A stretch of 64,000 nt of DNA from Plasmodiophora brassicae (lineage: Eukaryota > Endomyxa: Phytomyxea > Phytomyxea > Plasmodiophorida), in assembly GCA_036867785.1 (NCBI GenBank), contig CP145413.1, positions 806,001-870,000 on the forward strand, read 5' to 3'. Positions within the stretch are counted from its first letter, which is position 1, and each line of letters starts with the position of its first letter. Under the pieces are notes generated by a model that did not search any database, had not been told where the DNA came from, and worked only from the letters and a program-made list of their open reading frames with translations. This document shows, piece after piece, positions 44,276 through 54,559 of the stretch. The position numbers were made by a program, and so were the translations under genes.

Positions 44276-44558
44276 ATCAGCGTCGCCTGAGGCCGGCACT
44301 GAGCCCCCCGAGTCACCAGGAAGAATGTGGCAATGCCGGCACTTGCACGTAAACAATAAACGAAATTCATCAAACGGTGCTGTTTCTGGGGTTAACTTGT
44401 TTTCCGGTTTTTGTGGGGTTAGGTGTGGGGCTTTCGCGAAACAGAACTAAACGTGAAACCGATCAAACGAACTCATCGAGAACCGACCACAAATTCAAAG
44501 TAACCGTGAAAGACAAATCAAGCAGTGAACGTTCCAGCAGTGCAAACAACGAAACCAA

Positions 44559-45344
44559 TCACCCATACAACTTTTGGATGGCGTCCTCGTAGGCGGCGAA
44601 CCACTCCAGCTCCTCCCGCTCTTGGTGCTGCCGCCTCTGGAGAGCCGCCTGCTCCAGGCGCGTGTGCACTTCGCGCTCGTAGATGGCGATCCGCGCCCGG
44701 CGGCACTTCGTGCAGACGCAGCGGCGGCGTTGCTGGCGCGCCTGTTCAGCCTGTTGTTGATGGCGGGCCTGCTCAGCCTGTTGTTGCTGGCGCGCCTGCT
44801 CAGCTTGTTGTTGCCGGCGGCGGCGGTCTTCTTTCGAAGACTTCGCGCTGGGCGCGGGTAGTCGGCGTTGTGCCGGCACGGTCACCTTTGGGACGGCCAC
44901 CTTCGGCACCGGAACCTTCGGGCGGGCCACTTTCGGAACCGGAACCTTCGAGCGGGCGATTTTCGGCACCGGAACCTTCGAGCGGACCACCTTCGGGAAA
45001 GCCACCTTCGGGACGGCCACCTTTGTCGCGACGGCCACTTTCGGGACGGCCACCTTCGGGACGACCACCTTCGGGACGGCCGCCTTCGGGACGGCCACCT
45101 TTGGCACCGGCGTCTTCGGGACGGCCACCTTCGGGACGGCCACCTTCGGGACGGCCACCTTCGGGACGGCCACCTTCGGGACGGCCACCTTCGGGACGGC
45201 CACCTTCGGGACGGCCACCTTCGGGACGGCCACCTTCGGGACGGCCACCTTTGGCATCGGCACCTTCGCAACAGCCACCTTCGGGGCCGTCAACTTCGGG
45301 ACCCGGACGCGCGGGCGAGCCACAACGCGTTCGCCGATGGTCAT
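44559..45344 (-). CDS. PKVAV pentapeptide-repeat protein with C-terminal coiled coil
   Basis: A 261-aa frame starting MTIGERVVARPRV. Residues ~12-160 are a pentapeptide array of PKVAV and variants (PKVPV, SKVPV), encoded by a 15-bp DNA repeat whose unit on the plus strand is cttcgggacggccac. The rest is not repetitive at the same period: three copies of QQAEQAR-type heptads (45 nt each), CVCTKC (a Cys pair motif), and a helical end AYEDAIQKLYG. The non-repeat C-terminus is the reason for preferring this strand. The product is basic and low complexity, like some histone-H1-like or cell-wall proteins. Function is unknown, and the single-exon model and start are uncertain. Confidence 0.5.
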   Translation of the reverse strand: MTIGERVVARPRVRVPKLTAPKVAVAKVPMPKVAVPKVAVPKVAVPKVAVPKVAVPKVAVPKVAVPKVAVPKVAVPKTPVPKVAVPKAAVPKVVVPKVAVPKVAVATKVAVPKVAFPKVVRSKVPVPKIARSKVPVPKVARPKVPVPKVAVPKVTVPAQRRLPAPSAKSSKEDRRRRQQQAEQARQQQQAEQARHQQQAEQARQQRRRCVCTKCRRARIAIYEREVHTRLEQAALQRRQHQEREELEWFAAYEDAIQKLYG

Positions 45345-46844
45345 TGGATAGCAGGGCGCACGTATGGTCGTCGTGTGGTATAAAGAGCCCCAACCACAAC
45401 GAACGCACAGATACGAGCAAAGGCACAGGCGCCAGATTCCAGGCGTCGTCGTCCCGTTGCACGCAGGCAGTCCCAGAGGCGTCACACACACTCACACACA
45501 CACACACACACACACACAGCCGCCCTGTGGAACCTGTCGACAGTGGCGCGCTCAGTGACGGTGCGATCATACGGAGTCATTCGAACCGACAGGTTGGCAC
45601 AGGCACTGAAGGCATCTCCATGGGGAGGGGGAGGACCTCACAGGGCTGCTCCACAACGACACGTACGAATCAGGAACTATGGACGTGCGGTGTCGGAGTC
45701 CTTCTGGCGCCTATGCCTTTGCGCGTATCTGGCCTTCGTTTGTTGTTGTTGTCTCCCAACACCGAACGACGACCATGCCACATGTCCAGATGCTCGCCGT
45801 CCAGGCCTTGTTGTTGCCCAGCACAAAGCCCAGCATGCAATGTTTGGAACCGGTGCGATGGAACAGTGCACCAGCATCGGGGCACTGTAGACCGGGCTGT
45901 CGTTCGTGTCGAGCAGCACGCGCCTGACCGGTGTAGTAAGCAACTGGGTGGCGACGGGCAATGGAACCGGGCACCTAGGCGCATGACGTGGCTGGTTGCC
46001 AGGTCCCAGCACGTTCGTGCGTGTCGGTTAGCGCGCGACAGTTTGGGCCCGACACGCGGGCGTCGCGTCCGTCGCCGTTCGACTTCGGCTCGGCGCACAC
46101 CCAATGAAGTCCGAAATGAGGGCGACGGCGGGTCCCTGACATGACCTCAGCCGCCAGCGGCACGCACGCCGGCGCCGATACAGGCCGGTCGATCAGCGAC
46201 TACTGTCTTGATTTTGGGGATCTCCCGTCCTCCAGCTTGTGGCCGCACGTCCGCCCCAACACCAGATGCCGTCCTCACGTCAGTGTTGCTGTTCACATAT
46301 ACGGCGCTTCACATACACCGAGCGTCGAACGGTCGTATCTCGAAGCAGTCGATGCGGATCGGCAGGGTGCTGACACGGCGTCATCGATGGATCACGATTC
46401 TAAAGGTCGGCCTCGCTAATGTTCTGCTCGGCATGTGATCGGCGGCTGAACCCGGCCCTGCGCACAGTTGCCGTCGGACCCTGGTCCACATTCAGTGCAG
46501 GCTTGTGAAGAGGCTATCCGGATGGAAAGATAACCCAGGCTAGGTAGCTTGGCTCGTCGGTTGCTACCTCGGCACTCAGCACGCAAAGACGCAGACACAG
46601 TACTATAGCAGTAGGTAGCGCCAACCGAGCCGTGCTGCAGGCCTGAACACAGGCTGGACTCGCTCGAATCAGTTGAGCCGTCGTCGACCTCCGGTTACGT
46701 TCATACAACACCGAATGTGCCGTATCTCATTCCGAATTGCGAAGCCAAATGGTGTTTGGCCTGTCCAGTACTCGGGAGGGGGACCACCGGGGAACCGCAT
46801 GGTGATGTAACCTTTTTGGCCCACCTCCAAGTGATCATCACGAG
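45345..46844. other. 1.5-kb stretch without a recognisable gene; contains a CA microsatellite
   Basis: A TATAAA sequence (45379-45384) lies near the start of the repeat-protein gene but on the plus strand. An uninterrupted (CA)n run with one interruption occupies about 45483-45518. Sequence around 45395-45450 has an imperfect inverted match near 45705-45775 (cgcct-tgcctttg-cgtatct). Nothing else is recognised. Confidence 0.5.
45483..45518 (+). repeat. (CA)n microsatellite
   Basis: A dinucleotide run about 36 nt long, interrupted once by a T. A related TG/CA run is present at 40338-40351 and within the intron at about 41153-41173. Confidence 0.95.
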
Positions 46845-48270
46845 ATGACAACGAGCGATTCTGGAAGGCGGCGCCCACCAAGCCATGCCAGACTCGAGAG
46901 GCCGATCTTCCAGATGGTGGCTGCTCCCCTTGTCTCATGGGTGGCGTCGTCCGGGGCCTACCTGTCTGACGTGGACGTCTCTGCCAACGGCGTCGGTGAA
47001 GAACGCGCTGTCTACGCCCGGCAGGCGTTCGCTGCCAATGATGTCGTCCTGTCCGTACCGTTACATTGCCTGATCACCGCCGATCTGGCCATGGCGTCTC
47101 CCGTCGTCCAGCGCCTCCTATCGCGCGGGATGAAGTTCCACAGCCCGCACACCAGCCTGGCCCTCTTCCTTCTCCAGCACCGCCGCGACCCGTCGTCCCG
47201 CTGGCAGCCGTACCTTCAGTCCCTGCCGGCATCGTTCCCGGCCGTCCCCGTCGAGTTCGCCGATGCCAACCTGTTCGCAATGCTGACGGGCACCATCGCT
47301 GAAACCCGGATTCGCGCCCGGCAGGCCGCCCTGCGATCCGAGTACGCCAACCTACTGGAGCACTGCCCCGACCTCGGGTACGACGACTTCCGCTGGGCCC
47401 GGACCGTGGTCATCACGCGCGTCTTCGGCGTCGTCATCGATGGGCGACGTACGTGCGCCCTGGTTCCCATGGCCGACATGCTGAACCATCGGCCGGCGCG
47501 ACAGACGTCATGGCGGTACGACCAGGACCAGCGTGCTTTCGTGGTGCGCGCCCTGGAACCCATCGAAGTCGGCCAGGAGATCCACGACAACTACGGGCGG
47601 AAATGCAATTCCAGGTGGTTGGTCAACTACGGGTTCGCGCTGGAGCCCAATCCAGACAACGAGACGCGCGTCTGGATCGGCCTTGCGCAAGGGCACCCAC
47701 TGAACCGCCTGAAGCAACGCCTGTTCGGGGCGTGCACGAAGGAGTTTCGCCTGCAAGCCAGCTGCCAAGCTGGACAGTTCCAGGCCGCCATGTCCCATGC
47801 GCGCCTGGTCTGCTCCGACGAGGAAGATGTCACGTCGCTCAGCAGGCGTACGGCGATGCAGGCCAGGACCGATCACCCGTGCCTATTGGTCCCGCCGATC
47901 TCGCATCGGAACGAGCGCGCCGCCCTTCATTGCTTGCGCGAGGCGACCCTGGCGACCATGCAACGCTTTCAGGTGCCCGAACGATGTGCACATCTTAAGG
48001 CAGGCGGGGACGCTGAACGGTGCATCTCAGGGAACGTTGGCCGATGACAACGAGATGCTAGGTAGGACGGATTTGACCCTGAACGAGCGCAATTGTATCG
48101 TGACGCGACGCGGCGAGAAGATCGTCTGCGCGTTCTTCCTGGACCTGTTCGATGCGGCAATGGCCACCATTGACGGGAAGCCTGTCCCCGGGTCCGCGCC
48201 TGGCGATCCTCGGTTTGATCCGTATCTCGATACGCTGAGGATGTCTCCGAGCACCTCCCAGCCAACGTAG
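46845..48270 (+). CDS. SET-domain protein methyltransferase, SETD3/RuBisCO-LSMT class
   Basis: Exons 46845-47972 and 48031-48270; one 58-nt phase-0 intron (donor GTGCCC); 455 aa. The split SET domain starts at GVGEERAVYARQAF and ends with the AdoMet and active-site segments MADMLNHRPARQTSWRYD, GQEIHDNYGRKCNSRWLVNYGF. The inserted helical region and the C-terminal LSMT substrate-binding domain (LHCLREATLATMQRFQ|GTLADDNEML, VTRRGEKIV) follow in the usual order. The class methylates lysine or histidine in non-histone proteins such as actin, ribosomal proteins or RuBisCO. The substrate cannot be inferred here. ATG 46914 (MVAAPLVSW) is an alternative start just before the domain. Confidence 0.88.
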
Positions 48271-48664
48271 TATACAGTCCTGGGTGTTGTCCCATATTGC
48301 CATGCCGCGACGTGAAATGCAGGGCCACTCCAGCCGAGTTCGGCAGACGTTTCGTCGTGAGAGGCCCGTGCTAGCTCTGCCCTGGCTCTGCCGTCAACAA
48401 CTAGACGGTACTGTGCTGGCTCGTCATGAACCGTACCTAGATCTGGTCTGCGTCTCATGAAAACACAATGTAGTACAGGACACGCAATCCAGTGTGTCAT
48501 CTTCATGCGGTGTCGGCGGCGTAGTAGAGAGGGAGCGTGCATTGCAGCACCGATGACCATCTTCGCACATTATCGGTGGCGACCACCTTGCCTACACCTT
48601 ACGCACGCCATGTTGGGGATAGGCTAGCCTAACGCAACGAGCTCTGCAACTTTGGGAGCCTTGG
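48271..48664. other. Intergenic stretch without a recognisable gene
   Basis: A 394-bp spacer between the convergent SET-protein and PAP2-like genes. Only short frames without family resemblance are present. Confidence 0.5.
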
Positions 48665-49556
48665 TCATTGCTGTTTACTTGCTACCGGTGGCCGACTTGA
48701 TGACCGGGTGGGTATATCCGATCCTTCAATCCAGTGCAGCACCCGTGCATAGAGCGGCATGGTTCGCGATTTCGCCATGTTCGGGTACTGGAACCGCACG
48801 ATTCGCCATGCGAGCGCGTACAGGACAGCGACCAGGATCGATATCAGAAATCCAGCGATAACGTCGACCGTGTAGTGCAACCGGGTTGCAATCAGTAACA
48901 ACGAGCAGATAACGAGCAGAACCGTGCCGAGGAGACGGGTCTCCCAGTTAGCACAGTCTTGGGAGATGACCGCCCACAAACTGACCGCAGTCGTCATATG
49001 ACCAGAGAAGATCATATCTGATGCACATGTCCCGTTAGAAACGATCGTCTGGCTGGGAACCCAAGCGCCTACCAGTGCACGCCAGGTCGGCATGGGCAAT
49101 CATACGAAGAGCGCTGTGTATGGGGTGGTGGATGCTAATCGCAGGTACGCATGACTGGTCAGCAGGCGGCATCCGCGTCCCCAAGAGCGTGATTGCTCTC
49201 AATGCGAAGAGGACGGTTTGAAGCGCGGCGAATCTGCGGACGAGGCGCGTCGGGTCATGCCGGTTCTGCCGAGCGCTGACAACGACGAGCATCACCATCA
49301 ATGTCCACAGCGGCACCAGCGTCAGCGTTTGCCGGTAGATGGTGACCCAGCTGAGGTCCGGCAAACGAACATGCCCCAGGTCACGCAGCGTTGTCCCCAG
49401 ATGCGGTCGTTCGCGCGCCGGGCTACGCTCCAGGTGGCGCACCCAGTCGTCGTCGCTGAACACCTGCGACATGCCCATGATGACGAAGAAGGCGGCCGTT
49501 GCCGTCAGGAGGATCGTCAGCCGATCCAGACCTGACAGCGACACCCAGCGCGACAT
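48665..49556 (-). CDS. PAP2-superfamily membrane enzyme, sphingomyelin-synthase-like (PAP2_C type)
   Basis: Exons 49556-49149 and 49048-48665; 263 aa. Six hydrophobic segments are visible, beginning LTILLTATAAFFVIMGM. The catalytic signatures are CASDMIFSGHMTTAV (C3 region, His) and ATRLHYTVDVIAGF (H-Y-T-x-D, catalytic His and Asp), as in sphingomyelin and ceramide-phosphotransferase synthases. The likely reaction is transfer of a phospho-headgroup between a phospholipid and ceramide or diacylglycerol in Golgi or plasma membrane. The intron (100 nt, ending CCAG) is the only one that keeps frame with a GTACCT donor, and it is longer than the others in this window. The start is the first in-frame ATG and an upstream exon is possible. 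Confidence 0.78.
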
Positions 49557-50768
49557 GCTTCGTTCGGGCCCTGCCCCGCCGAGCCCGTTGCAAAAGATGG
49601 TCACGAGACAGCCATTTTCGCAACGTCCTTTTTCGGACGTGCCGCGACAGCGATTCCGCCGACTGTCGACAGCGCATTTTGGTTGTCCGAGGTGGTTCGA
49701 TGGCGCATCGGTGTGTCGGCGGGGAATTTGGACTGGCGTTGCGTCTGTTCGTGTAGGATTGGTCGAGGCCGAACGCTGGAAGGAAGAAGAAGGAGGCTCC
49801 TTCGCCCTCTACATCATCTAGACACCATTCTATTATCGGGTATCTACCGTGTCGAGATGGTTGATCGGCTGATGCACAACCGGCTGACAATGGGCATATC
49901 CAGGCGTCGTCTCCAGTGGCGTCTGCGCTATTTGCTCAATCAGATGGTTCCCAACAGTCAAGCCATGTTGTTATTGAGCCTATCGCACCGTCGAATCCAG
50001 TGCTGGTGTTGGCTGCAACGGACGTCTGGGCGTGACGCGGCCGCCTATGTTCCATGATCCACCCATGATATCGAACATTGACGGTGACGGTTCCTCTGCT
50101 CAAAGATTTCCGTTTAAACCTGAAGGAATAGAGCCAGTTTCAAGAAGCGGGACCCCTTGAATAAAGCGGCATCCGCGCAGCAAACGGTCGCCGGATGGCA
50201 CTAGCAGATCGTTGACGAGGCAGCGTTTCACAACGCTTCGGAAGGATGTTCAGCGTGTACGGTACCCACCGTTTACTGCTGGAAAATCGGCTGATCGAAT
50301 TCGTTAATAGCCGTGCATAAGGCGCGTGTGACTGCGGCCGCACAGCTTCTTGGCTCCGCCGACAGTTCGCAACGGCGGTACGTCCTATACGATACTAGAC
50401 CAGTGGGCGCCCTAGACGGGTTGGAGCTCACCCATGTAAACAAATGTCGTTGCCTTTGCCGTATAACGGATATAAGCTGCTGGACGCGGAACCCATGCAG
50501 CGCGTAGATGCGAATCCTGATTGAGCCTGCTACTCTCTATCTCTTTTTTCCCTCAGCAACGCGCGGATCCTCAATGCTGGGTTTGTCAGGCGCGGTGTGG
50601 ACCGTGTGGTCTTGCGGGACGGACGATTAGTTCGTGGCGACTGGGTGCGGAACGGGCGGACCTATATTTGGCACCATTGAGTGGCGCGTGGTGACCACCT
50701 TTTGAGTGTCCCAGGCGGACGGTTGCCACTCCGGGACGGTGCCCTCGGCATCCCATTTCACTTTTCAA
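49557..50768. other. 1.2-kb intergenic stretch without a recognisable gene
   Basis: This is the divergent promoter region between the PAP2-like gene and the secreted helical protein. Base composition is less GC-rich towards 50.1-50.5 kb. No repeats or RNA genes are recognised. Confidence 0.45.
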
Positions 50769-51851
50769 ATGACGGTTCGTTTACTTGTGGCCGTTTCCGC
50801 CATTGTGGCGTATGCGGTGGCAGACACGACAGATGTGTCTCAGTTCCTGAACGTCATGAGGAGTCAGACGAACGCCACTGACCCTGATACGTACATCACG
50901 TTCCTGTGCCGCCGCGAGGTGATCAAGTCTGCACAGCGCGTCGTTAGCCATTGGCCCAATGTGGATCGTGCCAGCGCCCGAACATTGACATCTGCTTTCA
51001 TGATCACCAAGTTTCCATCCGAGGTAGGTTGTGCGTCAACTCGACATCCTCACTTGCTGATCGCTGTTCTAATTCAACAGGTCCTAGACGACTTGTCGTC
51101 GTCAACCGGAATCCTAGCTGCCGCACAGGATCTCGTTAACGATATCTCCAGTGACAAGTTTGCCGCATTCAAGATTGCCTTAGCAATGCACAAGGACGAA
51201 GATCGGCCACGTGCCATTGCGATGCTAACGGATAACCACCGTCAATGGTTGGAATCCAACGATTTCGTCGAGAAACAAGGCAGCGTCGATCCACGTATCG
51301 CGGATGGTGTACGAGACAACCTGGGTCGCAGCCGGGATCGCATTCGGAAGTTCGGCGGTGAACCACTTCTGGAGCAGATTGAGAAGCAAATTCGGGATGA
51401 GCAGTCGGCTCGGTATTGGGAGGAGTTCCGCCAAGAGCTGATGCGAGTGCCACCCGTGTTCGACCGTGCTATTAAGTTGCTAGATGAAATCAGGGACCGC
51501 CTCCAGCAATTGGTCCCGCATCGGCCTGACCTACACGAATCCATCGACAATGCGATCGACATCCCTTTCATCACTCAGATGGTGTCCCACAACGCTTTCG
51601 ACAATGACGAATTTACTCGCCTGTTCGGGAACATCTGGGTGCTGGTCAAGGAGCTTGGTGCGCCCGCAGACGACGCCGACTGGAATCACTGGAGGTCCGA
51701 TGTCGACGCCGCTACAGGACCTGAATTCCGCTCGCATCTCCCATCCATCTTCAATCACATCCTCTGTCGCCTCGACCGCATCGAAGAACTAACCAGCCAT
51801 TACCGCCCCATCGCTGAGCAGAGCATTCGCCGCCTCCAGGAGCAGAAGTAA
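50769..51851 (+). CDS. Secreted or vacuolar all-helical protein, family unknown
   Basis: Exons 50769-51023 and 51081-51851 around a 57-nt intron (GTAGGT...ACAG); 341 aa. The signal peptide is MTVRLLVAVSAIVAYAVADT. The remainder is almost entirely amphipathic helix, with charged repeats such as RDNLGRSRDRIRKFGGEP, IKLLDEIRDRLQQL and LCRLDRIEELTSHY. No family is recognised. The intron is a multiple of three and has no stop in frame, so a retained transcript would still be translated with 19 extra residues; the consensus splice sites and the break in helical pattern favour splicing. The ATG used directly precedes the hydrophobic segment. Confidence 0.6.
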   Translation: MTVRLLVAVSAIVAYAVADTTDVSQFLNVMRSQTNATDPDTYITFLCRREVIKSAQRVVSHWPNVDRASARTLTSAFMITKFPSEVGCASTRHPHLLIAVLIQQVLDDLSSSTGILAAAQDLVNDISSDKFAAFKIALAMHKDEDRPRAIAMLTDNHRQWLESNDFVEKQGSVDPRIADGVRDNLGRSRDRIRKFGGEPLLEQIEKQIRDEQSARYWEEFRQELMRVPPVFDRAIKLLDEIRDRLQQLVPHRPDLHESIDNAIDIPFITQMVSHNAFDNDEFTRLFGNIWVLVKELGAPADDADWNHWRSDVDAATGPEFRSHLPSIFNHILCRLDRIEELTSHYRPIAEQSIRRLQEQK

Positions 51852-52361
51852 CCCCTTTAGGATACGTTTACATGTGTACAATTTGGGCGCTAGATCCGTT
51901 GTCGCTCACTACTGTTCATATAAAGCGCACACAGTAGTACTCTTCGTGTTGAGGAGCACCTCATAGCCCGATCCGTCGGTGCGATGGGCCGGGAATCAGC
52001 CACGCTGTCGCCCGCCAGCGAAAAGCGGCCGTTTTGGGGCGACAGCCCGAGTTGATATGTGCCCTCACCGCATTGGTCAACAACTTGGCATTCGAGGATG
52101 GTTCCGGCGCACTTCCATGGACCATGGCCGTCCACTTCACCGTGCCGTTCCGTGTTGCGCAGTTTCGTCAGACAGGTAACCTCGAGTCACGCAAGTCTGT
52201 GTCCGTCGCGCAAATAGCTGCAGCACGGGAAACGCCGTGGCTGTCAGTGGGCCCACTGTTTCGATTCGGGTCGTCCCGGGAAGGGAGAAGCGGCGGTGCT
52301 ATCGAGCGCCGCCCCACGTCGACCATCGCATAAGCTGTCGTTGCAAACGGCCCCGCCGGCC
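51852..52361. other. Intergenic stretch without a recognisable gene
   Basis: A 510-bp spacer upstream of the histidine kinase. No frame resembles a known protein and it probably contains the kinase promoter. Confidence 0.5.
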
Positions 52362-54267
52362 ATGCCGGCCAATAAGCGGACCACGATTCGGGATAGCGAA
52401 CCGCGCCGCGGCTGCGGACGCACTCGGACTGTCGAACGCCTGTTCTACGTGCATATCGTCCTGCTTGTCGTCATCACAGCGTGCAGCGTCACGGTATGGG
52501 TGTTCATTCGACGGTACCATGTCGAGAACCTGTACACGGCACATCGATGGGCGAACAGCTATCGCCAGATCATGATATTTTCGAAGATTGACGGCCAGCT
52601 ACGGAACGGGGACAAGGACACTTTCTATAATGTCCAGACACATTTCAACCTGTTTCGCGACTACCATAATGCGAATCACGCTGCCGATCGGTCCCGATTG
52701 CCGGTACTAACCGAGGAGCACACGACTGCGATCGAGACATGGGTCAACATCATCGCCGCGGTCCTTCAGAAGGCGGTTGCGAAAAGTCATTCGAATTTGC
52801 TGCCGGACACGTACGGCGATTCGGCTGACGCCGCCGACCGTTCGCTGATGGCGATCGTTGACGGTTACACGACGCTGATGGGCCAGATCGACAACAATCA
52901 TTTCGATGTGATTGGCATGTGCTTCTTGGGCCTAACGACGGTCGTTGTCGTATTGCTGATGTTTCTGGTTCGTTCCGAGTACCTGCAACACCAGCAGACG
53001 ACACAGCTCGCCGAGGAACTTGCCAGCGTCATTCACGACGTACGAACGCCTCAGCAAGTCATTGTGTCGGCTATCGCTCTTCTTTCGCAGCCAGGTGCCC
53101 CTCCTGTAGCAGACTGTGCCGAGCTCGTCCAGGTACTCCACAGCAACTTCACTTTTTAGTACTGTTTCTGACAAGGAATACGTCGTTGATAGGTAATTGC
53201 TGATTCATGTTCTGCGACGCAACGCCTACTGGACACCGCCCTGCTTCGCATTCGGTCGCGTGCTGCTCCCGAGCCAGTTCCGCTGGCGTCACTGTTTAAG
53301 TCAGTGTCCAATATCCAGGGAGTGGCGTGCCGTGACAAAGGCATCGCTTGGCATTTCGATCTGGATGATTCCGCGCATCCTGTTAGCGTGTTTGTTGATT
53401 CGGACGCTGTCCTTCAAATCGTGAATAATCTCGTTTCGAACGCGATCCGCTACACCGAGTCGGGCTATGTCGCCCTGACCATCTCTCTTGAGGCACCCGT
53501 TCGAACGAATGCATGTGTCTGTGCATGGTCGCGTACCGCAGCGCACACGCTTGTGATCAGCGTTGCCGACACAGGTCGAGGCATTCCTAAAGATTCCATG
53601 TCCTTGATCTTCAAGAAATTCCAGCAGGTACCTGTCGTCATCGGTACTGTCCCGTTGTTTCCGTCTTTAACGGTCGTGCCTTCTGCAGGTCAAGTCGGGA
53701 GCTGGGTTTGGCATTGGCCTATTCACAGTTGCCAGACTCACCAACTCGTTACGAGGCCGGATTGATTTGTGGAGCGAGCTCGGCAAAGGGACACGATTCG
53801 TAATGAGGATCCCCGTTCAGCTAGCGTCCGTCTCTCCGGTGGCTCCATCACCGCCACCTCCACCAGTCGTCGAGGACGCTCCTGCCGAGTATCCCCCTCT
53901 CCAAATTATACTGCTCGACGACGACCCGATCACAACGAAGCTGTCCAAGAGGATCCTGGAATCGGCTGGACACACTGTGAGGACATTTACGGACGGGAAG
54001 GAGTTGCTGGCCCTGGAGCCACTGGATGCCGACGTCATCGTCAGCGACCTGAACATGCCGGGGTCGATGAACGGCACACAAGTCGCCATCGAGTTGCGAG
54101 CGCGAGGGTACCGAGGCGCTCTCATCGCGCACACCGGCGACCACTTCGCGCACGGAGACTGCCTCGCCAACGGGTTCGACGCTGTGCTGGCCAAGCCGTC
54201 CACTGCTACGACCTACGTCGACACCATCCAATCCGTCCACAGCAAAGTGTCTACGAAACAACCCTAA
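52362..54267 (+). CDS. Hybrid histidine kinase with fused receiver domain
   Basis: Exons 52362-53132, 53193-53627 and 53689-54267; introns of 60 and 61 nt; 594 aa. Two transmembrane helices (LFYVHIVLLVVITACSVTVW and VIGMCFLGLTTVVVVLLMFL) flank a ~150-residue helical sensor region outside the membrane. The H-box is VIHDVRTPQQ, with phosphoacceptor H225. The ATPase has an N-box (IVNNLVSNAIRYTESG), G1 (VADTGRGIP), an F-box-like IFKKFQQ and G2 (GAGFGIGL). A proline-rich linker leads to the receiver: acidic pocket LLDDDP, phospho-Asp D522 in DLNMP, Thr in AHTG and Lys in AKPS. It is expected to start a His-Asp-His-Asp phosphorelay through a separate HPt protein. The ligand is unknown. Confidence 0.92.
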
Positions 54268-54559
54268 CCTATATTGCTTTAATGCAATACAGTACCATAT
54301 TCGTTTACATTTGTCATGTGCTTGTGGACAGGAGGCGGACTTGTTGTCTTGTTCGCGATCTCCCGCGACGGTGACGCTGCAGTTCACGGTCATGCGGGTT
54401 TCGCAGCTGCGCACCACTACCAACATAGCCCCAATATATTGTACGGCCAGGCTGCGTTTTTCCGGTTGCCGCCTCAACGGAGGGACCGACGACGGCGAGC
54501 GGAACTGCCAGAGTCCGTCGTCAGCGGTCGGCGGCCTCATTTGCAGCCGGTCATCGACG

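Larger units (their letters stand above)
41414..44558. other. 3.1-kb gene-poor stretch with degenerate tandem repeats
   Basis: No frame here resembles a protein I know, and base composition is visibly less GC-rich than in the genes. It contains two local tandem duplications, listed separately, and a (TTTAG)n-like patch at about 42088-42105. Short intron-bearing genes could be missed. Confidence 0.5.

Noticed and set aside
45000-45260. CRISPR-like array
   Set aside because: The 15-bp units are contiguous, without unique spacers, in coding DNA of a eukaryote.
44525-46144. Plus-strand frame with SGRPP repeats
   Set aside because: It has no non-repetitive part with protein-like character, and downstream it reads as random Arg/Cys/His-rich translation. 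The opposite strand has a better candidate.
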